Made by a program: the position numbers and the translations under genes. A DNA stretch of 64,000 nucleotides from Paracoccaceae bacterium (GTDB taxonomy: Bacteria > Pseudomonadota > Alphaproteobacteria > Rhodobacterales > Rhodobacteraceae), in NCBI GenBank assembly GCA_021648025.1, contig JAKITO010000002.1, forward strand, positions 182,277 to 246,276. Direction: 5' to 3'. The notes under the pieces are model-generated. The model searched no databases and was not told the origin of the DNA. It saw only the letters and a program-made list of their open reading frames with translations. Numbering within the stretch: the first letter of the stretch is position 1; each line of letters begins with the position of its first letter. Below are positions 45,422 through 54,519 of this stretch, one piece after another.

Positions 45422-46309
45422 ATGCCACCAATGGCCTGGGAAGAGATCAAAGTAACCTATAGAAAGTTGCAACCGCAGCTCAAGCCGCTTGATTTGGCCA
45501 AGGCCGACAAGCAGATCAAATTGACCAAGGCAGCATTGCAAAAGGCCTGGGACGCCGAAGATAAATTCATCGAAGCCTTTGAGGCCGCGAAAAAAAACGG
45601 TCTGAAGGGCAAGAAGCCCAAGGATTTCATGGGTGATCCGGGATTCAAGAAAGCCCACGCAGCACTGACCAAAATGGCGGGCGAACACGCCACCATTGTC
45701 AAAGCGTTGCTGGCAGACAGCGAAGTTGCCAAGAAGCTGGACAAGCCTTTGATCAAGCTGTTGGGCGACATCAAGAAAGGCATCACCAAAGGCGACAAGG
45801 CTCAGGCGAAATTTCAAAAAGAGGTTCAAGAGGCCGAAGCCGCCGCCAAGAAGATTGCCACCGCCATTGGCAAGCTGACGGCGCCAGAGTTGTTTTATGG
45901 CCCGCAAGTGGCGCGAGTAATCGACAAGATCATTAACAAATCCAAAGATTCAGGCATATCCGGCGACGCCGACAAGCTGATTGAGGAAAAAGAGCGCAAA
46001 AAGAACGTCAATGCAGCGGGCAAACTAGCTGCAAAGGCGGCGAAATTTTGCAAAGACGCCTACCTCAAGGCCGAGGTTGACCCAAAAGCAGCGGAACCGT
46101 TGCTTAAAAAGGCCGCGAAACAGATCAAAAAACTGGAAGCGATCAATAAGCCTTATCAGAACGTCAAAAAGAAAAGTGCCGACCTGATCAAAAAATCCAA
46201 GGACAAGGCCAAGATCAGCAAGGCTATAGATGCGATTGCGGGCTATTATGACGACTCGGCCAGAACCCTTAAAGAGGTTACAGCAGAGGTCAAAAGTATG
46301 GCGGGTTAA
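45422..46309 (+). CDS. Lys/Ala-rich helical protein of unknown function
   Basis: This 295-residue protein is dominated by Lys and Ala and predicted to be almost all helix, with repeated short Lys/Ala segments (ADKQIKLTKAALQKAWDAE, AAGKLAAKAAKFCKDAYL, LLKKAAKQIKKLEAI). No signal peptide, membrane segment or known domain is seen. It is strongly basic and could bind nucleic acid or another polyanion, or form coiled coils (inference). Its DNA is less GC-rich than its neighbours, partly because of AAG/AAA codons. It stands alone and converges on the di-heme oxidoreductase gene. Confidence 0.75.
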   Translation: MPPMAWEEIKVTYRKLQPQLKPLDLAKADKQIKLTKAALQKAWDAEDKFIEAFEAAKKNGLKGKKPKDFMGDPGFKKAHAALTKMAGEHATIVKALLADSEVAKKLDKPLIKLLGDIKKGITKGDKAQAKFQKEVQEAEAAAKKIATAIGKLTAPELFYGPQVARVIDKIINKSKDSGISGDADKLIEEKERKKNVNAAGKLAAKAAKFCKDAYLKAEVDPKAAEPLLKKAAKQIKKLEAINKPYQNVKKKSADLIKKSKDKAKISKAIDAIAGYYDDSARTLKEVTAEVKSMAG

Positions 46310-46334
46310 GTTCAGGCCTGGGACTGATGTTGCC

Positions 46335-47852
46335 TCACAAGCTCTCGAGAAAACGGATCAGGGCATCACGATCCTGTTTCGGCATCGACATGAACCTGAC
46401 TTTTGCCAACTCAGCCTCGCCGCCATGCCACAGGATCGCCTCAAGCAGATTGCGCGCCCGCCCGTCATGCAGGAACCGCGTATGACCTGACACTGCCTTG
46501 GTCAGGCCAATCCCCCAAAGCGGTGGCGTGCGCCATTCAGCCCCGGTGGCGCGGGCGTCTGGCCGGGAACCCACGCGCTGATCGGCCAGACCTTCGCCCA
46601 TGTCGTGCAACAGCATGTCAGAATAGGGCCAGATCAGCTGAAAGCTGTGCTCGGCCCGGTCATTCAGGCGGTGGGTGACAAATTTTGGCGTGTGGCACGC
46701 GGTGCAGCCGGTTTGATAGAACAGTTCTTTGCCGCGCAATACCTGGCCGTCATCCAGGTCGCGCCGCCCCGGCACAGCCAGGGTGCGGCTGTAGAATGCC
46801 ACCAGATCCATGGCGGTATCGTCAATCTCGGGGGGCTGCGCATCGCCGTCCCCTTGCAGGGCCTCGCGACAATCACTTTGTTGCGCGGTGCATTCGCCCC
46901 ATGGATCAGGAAACAGCGGATTGGATAGCCCCATGTCGTCGGCAAAAGCCGCCGCCGATTGGTGATACACCGTCGGCACCTCGGCCTTAAGGCCAAAGCG
47001 GCCCAGCATTGGCCGGTCAAATTCCTTTGACCAGACGATGTTTGCGCGCCCTGAAATGCCATCCCCATCGGTGTCGCCCTCGTCCGCCCCCGCCAGAATA
47101 TCCGCAGCCGGGATCGCCTCTAACAGCCCAAGACCGATCATTTGCGGAGCCACCCTTGGACTTAACACAGCGTCCTTGTGCAACGCTCCATACCCAAGGT
47201 CAGCGGCGAAATAGGTCGGCACCTGGAGCTGGACGATTTCGCCATCACCCAGAAGAACCTCGCGCGTCTGATAAGTGACCTGAAGCCGATATTCGGCCAA
47301 ATGGCCCGGCTGTGCAAAATCCTGAAGCTGTTTGCCATAGGTCGGGTCACCTTTCGTGTCCATATCGGCCTCGGTCCCGGGAATCCCCATGCCCCCCGGG
47401 ATCGACACCCGCAAGAACATCGAAACCACATCGTCCATCGGCCCGGCCGGCGGATGGCCGCGCCCGTCTCTTATGTGGCAACTTAGACAGGAACCCGCAT
47501 TGTACAGCGGTCCAAGCCCGTCTGAAGGCGTCCAGATCTTGCTAAACAACTCATTGCCGACCTTGAAGTCCAACTCTTGTTCAAAGCTGAGATTAGCCGA
47601 AGGTTGCGAAAACGCATCGCGACCGGTCTGATCAGGAATGGTCGCGTCGCCGCCCGGATTCTGCTCAAATGTCTCGGGCACGGTAAAATCCTGCGTCGCA
47701 GCGGTCACTTTGGCAATCCACGCGGTGTCGGTCCCGGTTCTGGGGGCCACGTCAAGATGAAGATCCTGCAAACCATCCGCCAGAGACATCCCAGCCGCAA
47801 CCAATATCAGAAAAACGGGGGTTATCGCCTTGTGCATCCGGTTCCTGCCCAT
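46335..47852 (-). CDS. Di-heme oxidoreductase family protein (DUF1111)
   Basis: This 505-residue periplasmic protein has a signal peptide (AITPVFLILVAAGMSLA) and two c-type heme motifs, CLSCH near the N-terminal third (NAGSCLSCHIRDGRGHPP) and CTACH further on (YQTGCTACHTPKFV). Other family marks are LSFEQELDFKVGNELF, DGDGISGRANIV and the C-terminal HDGRARNLLEAILWHGGEA. This is the 'thiol oxidoreductase' DUF1111 family, often found with imelysin-type iron proteins, none of which is here. ATG 47852 has AAGGGGG upstream. Confidence 0.9.
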   Translation of the reverse strand: MGRNRMHKAITPVFLILVAAGMSLADGLQDLHLDVAPRTGTDTAWIAKVTAATQDFTVPETFEQNPGGDATIPDQTGRDAFSQPSANLSFEQELDFKVGNELFSKIWTPSDGLGPLYNAGSCLSCHIRDGRGHPPAGPMDDVVSMFLRVSIPGGMGIPGTEADMDTKGDPTYGKQLQDFAQPGHLAEYRLQVTYQTREVLLGDGEIVQLQVPTYFAADLGYGALHKDAVLSPRVAPQMIGLGLLEAIPAADILAGADEGDTDGDGISGRANIVWSKEFDRPMLGRFGLKAEVPTVYHQSAAAFADDMGLSNPLFPDPWGECTAQQSDCREALQGDGDAQPPEIDDTAMDLVAFYSRTLAVPGRRDLDDGQVLRGKELFYQTGCTACHTPKFVTHRLNDRAEHSFQLIWPYSDMLLHDMGEGLADQRVGSRPDARATGAEWRTPPLWGIGLTKAVSGHTRFLHDGRARNLLEAILWHGGEAELAKVRFMSMPKQDRDALIRFLESL

Positions 47853-47882
47853 GAAATCCCCCTTCGCTCAACCAAGCAATGC

Positions 47883-49010
47883 TCAGCTGAGCAGCTCAAA
47901 TCCAACCGAGGCACAGACAACCCCATTCACCTGAATATCCAGGCGGTGCGCCCCCGGAACCAGCCGGAATGTGGTCGCGTCCCCTTTCAACCTGTGGCGT
48001 TTGCACAGGGTCAGCGGCACACCACCACGCGCCACGGCCTGTTTCAGTTTGAACACCCTGGGCGATATCTTACCGCTGGGGCGCTGAAAATGGATCACAT
48101 AATCCACCAGAACAGGCACGTCCTGCGGCGCAGAAACCGTGCATGAAAACGCCAGGAAACCGTCGATCTGCACCGATCCCTTGTCCAGTGTCACCTGAAC
48201 CTCAACTGCCGCGTCCGGGTCATAGCCCAGCATTTTCAGTGACCGCGGGTTGCCCGCCTTGATCAGCCCGCGAAGGGCATGGCGGGTCATCCAGTCCAAT
48301 TCGTCCTTATGCTGGCGGTCGGCCCGGGTCCAGGAGTCCAGGCGGTCCATAGCCAGATCAGGGTCTTTTTTGGTGATATCATTCAGGTGGTTGGCCACCG
48401 ACCTTGTGACATAACGGGTTTTGTCACCATGCAGATCATCCAGCAACCCAAGGGCAGCATCAAGCGTCAAGCCAACCGACTGCCCCCAAGGCAGACGGGG
48501 CCGCGTGCCTTCGCTGACCAGTCGTCGCACATGGGTCGAAGGGTGGCGCGTCCAGACCTGCATCCGCGCCATGGTCTGATCCGGCCAGCGGTTCAGAAAC
48601 GCACGGACCGACCATTCCATCGAAAACCTTTGGGTGATGTCCTCTAACAGGTCAAGCGACAGGTCTGCGTGATCTTCCAGCCCCTTGTTGACCACAAGGT
48701 CACCCAGGGGCGCAAAGATGAAATCGCCAAAATCGTCGTCATTGCGGGTTGGGTTCAAAGGCGGCGGCAAGGCCGCGCGCAAGACCGGCGCGACCTCGGG
48801 CAATGCCCCCGGCAAGGCCTGGCCCAGGCAGGTGGCGATCCAGGCGATCCGCTCTTTCAATTCGCGTTCCAGCAGGCCGGACATGACATGGCTTTCAAAG
48901 GCGGGGGCGTCAAATCTGGCGCTGGCCGCACCAAACAACCCGGCCAGATAGCCCACCTTTTCGGCATTAAACAACTGATCTTTCAGTGAAAATCCTTGCG
49001 CCACCCCCAC
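47883..49010 (-). CDS. AlkD-like DNA alkylation repair protein with C-terminal beta domain
   Basis: This 375-residue protein has a HEAT-repeat region typical of DNA alkylation repair proteins: RFSMEWSVRAFL, WTRHPSTHVRRLVSEGTRPRLPW, LLDDLHGDKTRYVTRSVANHLNDI and HALRGLIKAGNPRSLKMLG. The last 105 residues or so look like a beta-sandwich (VQVTLDKGSVQIDGFLAFSC and similar). Alphaproteobacterial homologues of this longer form exist to my knowledge. Glycosylase activity has not been shown for this form as far as I know. The start is four bases from the SDR stop. Confidence 0.85.
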   Translation of the reverse strand: MGVAQGFSLKDQLFNAEKVGYLAGLFGAASARFDAPAFESHVMSGLLERELKERIAWIATCLGQALPGALPEVAPVLRAALPPPLNPTRNDDDFGDFIFAPLGDLVVNKGLEDHADLSLDLLEDITQRFSMEWSVRAFLNRWPDQTMARMQVWTRHPSTHVRRLVSEGTRPRLPWGQSVGLTLDAALGLLDDLHGDKTRYVTRSVANHLNDITKKDPDLAMDRLDSWTRADRQHKDELDWMTRHALRGLIKAGNPRSLKMLGYDPDAAVEVQVTLDKGSVQIDGFLAFSCTVSAPQDVPVLVDYVIHFQRPSGKISPRVFKLKQAVARGGVPLTLCKRHRLKGDATTFRLVPGAHRLDIQVNGVVCASVGFELLS

Positions 49011-49013
49011 CCC

Positions 49014-49793
49014 CTACATCGTCAGATTAACCGCGCCACCATCCAGCAACAGGTTCTGACCAATGATAAACCCGGCCTGTTTTGAACACAAGAATGCGCA
49101 CGCCGCGCCAAATTCCTCGATCGTGCCATAGCGCCCTGCCGGAATGGTCGCCTGACGCTGGGCCTGTGCTTCGGCAATCGAAACCCCTCCGGCCTCGGCC
49201 GCCGCCTGGTCCAATGAAACCGCCCGGTCCGTCGCATGCAGCCCCGGCAACAGGTTGTTGATCGTCACCCCCGACCCTGCCACCTGACGCGCCGTGCCCG
49301 CGACATATCCCGTCAGCCCGGTGCGCGCCGCCCCCGACAGGCCCAGAACCGCGACCGGTGCACGCACCGACATGCTGGTGATATTCACCACCCTGCCCCA
49401 GCCACGCTCCATCATCCCCGGCATCAACGCCGTCATCAGCGCAATCGGCGCCAGCATGTTGGCATCCAGCGCCTTGATAAAGTCGTCACGGGTCCAGTCA
49501 GGCCACAGGCCCGGCGGCGGGCCACCGGCGTTGTTGACCAGAATGTCAGGGTTGCCTGCCGCCTCGATCAAGGCCGCCTGCCCGTCCGGCGTGGTCACAT
49601 CGGTGACCACGGTGGTGACGCTGACGCCGTATAACCCACGTATTTCCTCGGCGGTGGCCTCAAGTGCGGCAGAGCCACGCGCGTTCAACACCAGATCGAC
49701 ACCCGCCTCGCCCAGCGCCATGGCACAGCCTTTGCCCAAGCCCTTGGAACTGGCGCAAACCAATGCGCGTTTGCCTGTTAATCCCAAATCCAT
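49014..49793 (-). CDS. SDR family protein with altered catalytic motif
   Basis: This 259-residue protein has a short-chain dehydrogenase/reductase fold. The nucleotide-binding turn is CASSKGLGKGCAMALG and NNAG is present at 87-90. The catalytic Ser140 is retained (NITSMS), but the YxxxK motif reads Ser153-GAA-Arg157. It may therefore be a weak or non-canonical enzyme. ATG 49793 has GGGAGG eight bases upstream and was preferred to a GTG three codons earlier. It lies just upstream of the AlkD-like gene on the same strand. Confidence 0.88.
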   Translation of the reverse strand: MDLGLTGKRALVCASSKGLGKGCAMALGEAGVDLVLNARGSAALEATAEEIRGLYGVSVTTVVTDVTTPDGQAALIEAAGNPDILVNNAGGPPPGLWPDWTRDDFIKALDANMLAPIALMTALMPGMMERGWGRVVNITSMSVRAPVAVLGLSGAARTGLTGYVAGTARQVAGSGVTINNLLPGLHATDRAVSLDQAAAEAGGVSIAEAQAQRQATIPAGRYGTIEEFGAACAFLCSKQAGFIIGQNLLLDGGAVNLTM

Positions 49794-49914
49794 CTTCAAC
49801 ACCTCCCTGAATGTGTTATGGTCACCAAATTAGCACCCCGAAGCGCGGAATTGCCAGCACTTCACCGCCCCACCGACTGCAATTCGCCATAATCGGCGTA
49901 TATGAAATATTGAG

Positions 49915-50979
49915 ATGGGTCGGATATGGCCCCAATTGATTGACAGCACAACGAAATGGCCAAATCCAGTGAGTGACCTTAACAGTCCCGTTCATAACAT
50001 CCCTGTCTACCGCGCCGATGATTTCCGCGTCACCTGTGGCGCCAATCAGGGCGATGCAATCGCACCGCTGGAAGATCTGGTGGCGGATGATGTCTATTCC
50101 CTTATCAAGAATGCCACCCGTCGGCGCCTGGCCTTAAGTGCCACATCAAAAGGGCATTTCCTGGTGGCTGACACCAGCCAGCTTGGCACTGACGGTGCCA
50201 CCCTGCATCTGGATTGCGCCCTGGAATTGATGACCCCGGACGGCCAGATCACCGATGCGTTGGTTTTGGTTGAGATCGACGATACCGGCCATATCGCCGG
50301 TGTTTACCTGCTGCCACTGGCGCCATTGCTGGCCAAAATGGAATATTCCCTGGTTGCCATGGATCGCGCCTCGGCGCACAAGAAATTCGCGCACATCGCT
50401 TGTGTTTCATTTACCCGGGGCACCCATGTCACGCTTGGGTCCGGGGCACAGAAACGCATTGAGGACATATCGATCGGCGACAAAGTCCTGACCCGCGATG
50501 ACGGTGTGCAGATGGTGCGCTGGATTGGCCAGTCAACCGTTCGGGCCACGGGCGACCTTGCACCGATTGTCATTACCGCGGGCACCCTTAACAACACCGG
50601 CGATCTGGTGGTCAGCCCGGACCACCGGATGTTCATCTATCAGCGCTCTGATCAAATGGGTGCCGGCCAGCCCGAAGTGCTGGTCAAGGCGCGGCATTTG
50701 GTGAACGGGGCCACGGTTTACGTGCAACAGGGTGGCTTTGTCGATTATTTCCAGATCCTGTTTGACGCCCATCACATCATCTATGCCGAAGGCATCGCTG
50801 CTGAATCCATGTTGGTAGATCCTCGTACCCGCCCGGTATTGCCGACCGATATTCTGAAAAAACTTGGCGACGTTCTGCCCGGCCACAGGCGCGGCGACAG
50901 CCATGGGTTGGACCTGCAAAAGTCCTTGCTGGAGCGTCCTGATGCGATCGAATTGCTGCGCCGGGCGTCAATGCGTTAA
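49915..50979 (+). CDS. Hint-domain (Hedgehog/intein) protein
   Basis: This 354-residue protein has an N-terminal region of about 160 residues without a known domain. A Hint_2 domain follows: FTRGTHVTLGSGAQKRIEDI, GDKVLTRDDGVQMVRWIG, LVVSPDHRMFI and ILFDAHHIIYAEGIAAESML. Hint domains are autoprocessing modules. The usual CFxxGT start reads SFTRGT here (Ser165), with a Cys two residues earlier. No signal peptide is seen; such proteins in marine Rhodobacteraceae are often secreted by type I systems. A GTG at 49969 is an alternative start. Confidence 0.85.
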   Translation: MGRIWPQLIDSTTKWPNPVSDLNSPVHNIPVYRADDFRVTCGANQGDAIAPLEDLVADDVYSLIKNATRRRLALSATSKGHFLVADTSQLGTDGATLHLDCALELMTPDGQITDALVLVEIDDTGHIAGVYLLPLAPLLAKMEYSLVAMDRASAHKKFAHIACVSFTRGTHVTLGSGAQKRIEDISIGDKVLTRDDGVQMVRWIGQSTVRATGDLAPIVITAGTLNNTGDLVVSPDHRMFIYQRSDQMGAGQPEVLVKARHLVNGATVYVQQGGFVDYFQILFDAHHIIYAEGIAAESMLVDPRTRPVLPTDILKKLGDVLPGHRRGDSHGLDLQKSLLERPDAIELLRRASMR

Positions 50980-51130
50980 GGCGTTAGTGCCTGTGGACCC
51001 GGGTGTAATATTTCAATCCAACCTGGCCTTTTCACCGACGACACATCATTGTGAGGCGCCGTATTACCCGGCAGTTCCCGTGTTATGACCAAGGTTGCAT
51101 CCTTGTCCTTCCATGTGAAAGCCAACCAAC

Positions 51131-52507
51131 ATGCGCGCCATCAAAAGTATTTTCAGCCTTCTGGTCTTTGGCTTCACTTTGCAAAGCCTGCCGCTGCACG
51201 CCCTTGAACTGGACGATGAGCAACTGTCAATCCTGTCCACCAACGTCGTTTTTGGCACCCGGGCCGATCACCTTGCAGCCCTGGACAAACTGGGCCGGCG
51301 TGGCAACCCGGATATGGTGGCCACGCTGATCCTGGGCCAACGGTTTCGTGGCAATTCACCGGCTGTCAGCACCGCCATAAGCCAGGTCACTGGCCGCCAG
51401 ATTACCGACTGGAAAGGTGCCATGCTTTGGCAGGAATCGCACCCGGACGTTATCCCCCACCACAGTTACCGCGATCTGAAACTGATAGTTTATGAACGCA
51501 TTGACCCGGAATTCCTGCGTTTCCTCGGCGATGGCCGCTCGGACCGGACCCGCATGAAAATCCGGCTTGAGGAAATTACCTGGGGCGGCGTGGGGGTTGA
51601 CGCCATCCCGTCGCTGGACAATCCCCGGATGATCAAGGCCCCCAAGGCCAGTTACCTAAAAGGCGATGATCTGGTGTTCGGGGTCCGGATCAACGGCGAT
51701 GCGCGCGCCTATCCGCTGCGCATCATGGGCTGGCACGAAATGTTCAACGACACTATCGGCGGGGTGCCTGTGGCGCTGGCCTATTGCACCCTGTGCGGGT
51801 CGGGGATTTTGTTTGAAACCCACGTGAAAGGACGCACGAAACCGTTTGTGTTCGGCTCGTCAGGGTTTTTATATCGCTCCAACAAGCTGATGTTCGACCG
51901 CGAAACCGACAGCCTTTGGAACCAGTTCACCGGACAGCCGGTGACTGGCCCCCTGGTCGATGCGGACATCGAGCTGACAATCCTGCCGGTCGCCATCACC
52001 AGCTGGGACAAATGGCAGGCCGCAAACCCGGACACCAAGGTTTTGTCGCTGAAAACCGGGCACAAGCGCGACTATGGTTCGGGCGTGGTCTATAACGCCT
52101 ATTTCTCAAGTCCGGACCTGATGTTTCCGGTGGTTGTGGGTGATGAAAGCGTGCTGCGGCGCAAGGATTACGTGTTTGGCATTCGAGACTTTGGCGCCGC
52201 CAAAGCCTGGCCGGTACAGGCATTTGCAACCCGCCATGTGATCAACGACACGATTGGCGACAAACCCGTTGTGTTGATCGGTAACGCCGCAACCCGCAGC
52301 GTGCGCGCCTATGAGAGCGGGGGCCGCAGATTTGAACTTGCCAATGATCCCAGCCATCTACAGGCCGCTGGCACCGCCTGGAAAATCACCGAAGAGGCGT
52401 TGATTGCGCCGGATGGTGCCACCTTGCCGCGTGTGGCCGGGCATATTTCCTATTGGTTTGCCTGGGACGGCTATCTGGGAATCAGTTCCAAGCTTTATAC
52501 CCCCTGA
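51131..52507 (+). CDS. DUF3179 protein, probably exported
   Basis: This 458-residue protein has a signal peptide (IFSLLVFGFTLQSLPLHA). The DUF3179 region contains YPLRIMGWHEMFNDTIGG, ALAYCTLCGSGILF with a CxxC, FGSSGFLYRSNKLMFDRETDSLWNQ and VLSLKTGHKRDYG. The family has no established function; the CxxC and conserved Asp/His could bind metal. It stands alone after the Hint gene. Confidence 0.88.
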   Translation: MRAIKSIFSLLVFGFTLQSLPLHALELDDEQLSILSTNVVFGTRADHLAALDKLGRRGNPDMVATLILGQRFRGNSPAVSTAISQVTGRQITDWKGAMLWQESHPDVIPHHSYRDLKLIVYERIDPEFLRFLGDGRSDRTRMKIRLEEITWGGVGVDAIPSLDNPRMIKAPKASYLKGDDLVFGVRINGDARAYPLRIMGWHEMFNDTIGGVPVALAYCTLCGSGILFETHVKGRTKPFVFGSSGFLYRSNKLMFDRETDSLWNQFTGQPVTGPLVDADIELTILPVAITSWDKWQAANPDTKVLSLKTGHKRDYGSGVVYNAYFSSPDLMFPVVVGDESVLRRKDYVFGIRDFGAAKAWPVQAFATRHVINDTIGDKPVVLIGNAATRSVRAYESGGRRFELANDPSHLQAAGTAWKITEEALIAPDGATLPRVAGHISYWFAWDGYLGISSKLYTP

Positions 52508-52704
52508 TCATTGCCACCAATGTGCGCCCATGACGGCCAGATCAATCACCTGGTTGCGGTGGATCGGAAAACCTTTGGCGCTTAGTGCAAAGGGGTCGAA
52601 TATGCCTTCCCGGCGGCGCGTCACAGTGAACACGGGACCTCAAACCATCAGTCCCTCAGTACACATGGAGCTGACCCAGGGCGGTGTGGACAAGTACTTT
52701 TCCG

Positions 52705-53877
52705 CTAGCCGATCATCCGGTCCGCCCCGGACAGCCCCTGATAATGCAGGCGCAAACGTTGCAGGGCGATACGCAGCACGATCTTGCCTGATCGCGCCGA
52801 CCAGCCCATGCGCTTTTCCGCCACCTCAAGCCCCTCAAGATAACAACAACAGCGCAACGCCACATCCGAAAGCCCCTCACCCAGATCATCGAACGCCCGC
52901 GCCATCCGGTCACGCGCCCGCACACAGCCATCATCAACGTCACCCAGGCCACCCTTTAGGCCCGCGCCACCATTCAGGAACTGATCCCAGTTCAACGCCA
53001 TATCCGGTCCCATCCGCGCCAGTTCGAAATCCTCTCGCAGCCGCTCTCCCGCCTGCACCTGCAGGGCGCTTAGAAACGGTTGCCCATCGCGGTCCTTGCG
53101 CCGCGCCAACGCGCTAAGCGGCGTTTCAGCGGCATTATATCGCAAACGACGGTGCCCGGTCGTGACCTCTTGCTGCGGGCTGAACCCGGCCTGCGCCTCG
53201 TGAAAGCCGTTTTCCTTTTCCGAACGCGCCCGGTTCTCCGCTTCGGCCAGCATCCGGCCCAACGCCGTGCGCCCGCCCGATGTGATGCGATACCGGCTGA
53301 CCCGGCCCGGGGTGCCTGGTGCCCCCGCAACATTGCACGATATCCAGTCCCGCAAGGCCATCGCCCTGGCAATGGCCCGGTCCACCACGGCCGTGCGTGC
53401 GCTATTGTCACCGCCACCGGTGCCGCCACCATTGCCGGGGCTGATATCGCGCACCACCACGGCCTTTTCCATCTGGTCCGCCACGGCCAGAACCGCGCCG
53501 GTTTCGCACAGACGGCGCAAAATCCGGCAGGATTCCCGTTCAAGAGTGGCCGTGTCGGGCACATCTTGTGATTGGCTTTGAGGTTGTGTCATTTTACCAT
53601 TCCCCGCATCAACATCATTTTTCTGGCTGAACCCCAAAGACGTGGCCAAAGCGCTTAGACCTGCATCCACCAGTGGATCATCCCGGCGTGTTTCAATCCG
53701 GCGCACCTGACGCAGAACGGTTGACGCATGCACATCCGCCTGACGCGCCAGATTGCGAATCGAAACGCCGGCCTCGGTATGGGCCAGATAACGCATCACG
53801 CCATCAGGTACCCAGTCAGGCATTCCGCCAGACATCTGGTCGGAAAAATCCGCGCAATTGGGACCAATTTCATTCAT
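52705..53877 (-). CDS. DUF6456 protein with N-terminal helix-turn-helix
   Basis: This 390-residue protein has an N-terminal helix-turn-helix (VSIRNLARQADVHASTVLRQVRRIETR). A variable middle with a Gly-rich segment follows. The DUF6456-type C-terminal part contains PLSALARRKDRDGQPFLSALQVQAGERLREDFELARM and CCYLEGLEVAEKRMGWSARSGKIVLRIALQRL. It is probably a DNA-binding regulator conserved in Rhodobacteraceae. ATG 53877 has GGGA about eight bases upstream; in-frame ATGs nine codons earlier are alternatives. It is divergent from the DUF6477 gene. Confidence 0.8.
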   Translation of the reverse strand: MNEIGPNCADFSDQMSGGMPDWVPDGVMRYLAHTEAGVSIRNLARQADVHASTVLRQVRRIETRRDDPLVDAGLSALATSLGFSQKNDVDAGNGKMTQPQSQSQDVPDTATLERESCRILRRLCETGAVLAVADQMEKAVVVRDISPGNGGGTGGGDNSARTAVVDRAIARAMALRDWISCNVAGAPGTPGRVSRYRITSGGRTALGRMLAEAENRARSEKENGFHEAQAGFSPQQEVTTGHRRLRYNAAETPLSALARRKDRDGQPFLSALQVQAGERLREDFELARMGPDMALNWDQFLNGGAGLKGGLGDVDDGCVRARDRMARAFDDLGEGLSDVALRCCCYLEGLEVAEKRMGWSARSGKIVLRIALQRLRLHYQGLSGADRMIG

Positions 53878-54151
53878 GTCAAAACATCCCGCCTGCATCA
53901 TCATCGTAAGAGGTCGACCAAGTTATCCCCGGCTTATCCACAAGGTGCCCACAACTTAAGGCTGAATTTATTACTTGTTCGTTAAAATTCGACCACACTG
54001 ACAGCATTGTTTCTAATAAATAAATACTAATTAAACCATCGAACGGTAAACTGCATGGTACGGCAACACCCGCTTAGGTTGTGCAATAAGGGTTCAACGC
54101 AATGAAACTACATCGACCCGAAAACGACACCTGATTGAAAGGGCCCACCCC

Positions 54152-54439
54152 ATGCAAGACGTTCTGAGCATCCTCAATTCCCTCCGCCGCCCTCGCCTGC
54201 TGATTCGTGCAGCCCGGGTCGGGGCACAGGACTATTCCCGCAAGCGCCATTTACAGCGCCTGCTTGGTTACGGCCCCTTGCCCCGCACGGTTGCAGCCAT
54301 CATGCACCTTATCGAACTGGAACGCGGAATGAATGATGCCCGCAAAGATGGGGACGCAGGATATTCCCTGCCGCGCCACCTGGACGTTCTGATCGCCATC
54401 ATGGGCGAGGCACAGTTATTGCGCACCACACAGGCTTGA
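54152..54439 (+). CDS. DUF6477 small protein
   Basis: This 95-residue mostly helical protein starts MQDVLSILNSLRRPRLLIRAARVG and contains DYSRKRHLQRLLGYG and LPRHLDVLIAIMGEAQLLR. It matches the DUF6477 family of Rhodobacteraceae in my memory. The basic N-terminal half could bind nucleic acid. No known function. A triple 8-base repeat follows its stop. Confidence 0.7.
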   Translation: MQDVLSILNSLRRPRLLIRAARVGAQDYSRKRHLQRLLGYGPLPRTVAAIMHLIELERGMNDARKDGDAGYSLPRHLDVLIAIMGEAQLLRTTQA

Positions 54440-54446
54440 CGCCCGG

Positions 54447-54470
54447 GAAGATGAGAAGATGGGAAGATGG
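54447..54470. repeat. Three tandem GAAGATGG-type 8-mers
   Basis: GAAGATGA at 54447-54454 is followed by GAAGATGG at 54455-54462 and again at 54463-54470. The repeat begins eight bases after the DUF6477 stop, between convergent genes. It is a short microsatellite-like tract. Confidence 0.9.
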
Positions 54471-54519
54471 GCAAAATCACTGTTGCTGCGGGTGATTGAA
54501 ACGCCAGGGCTTACCGGCT

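Noticed and set aside
52404..53117. Plus-strand open frame overlapping the DUF3179 end and the DUF6456 gene
   Set aside because: It ends in Pro/Ser/His-rich sequence antisense to the DUF6456 gene and overlaps two better-supported genes.
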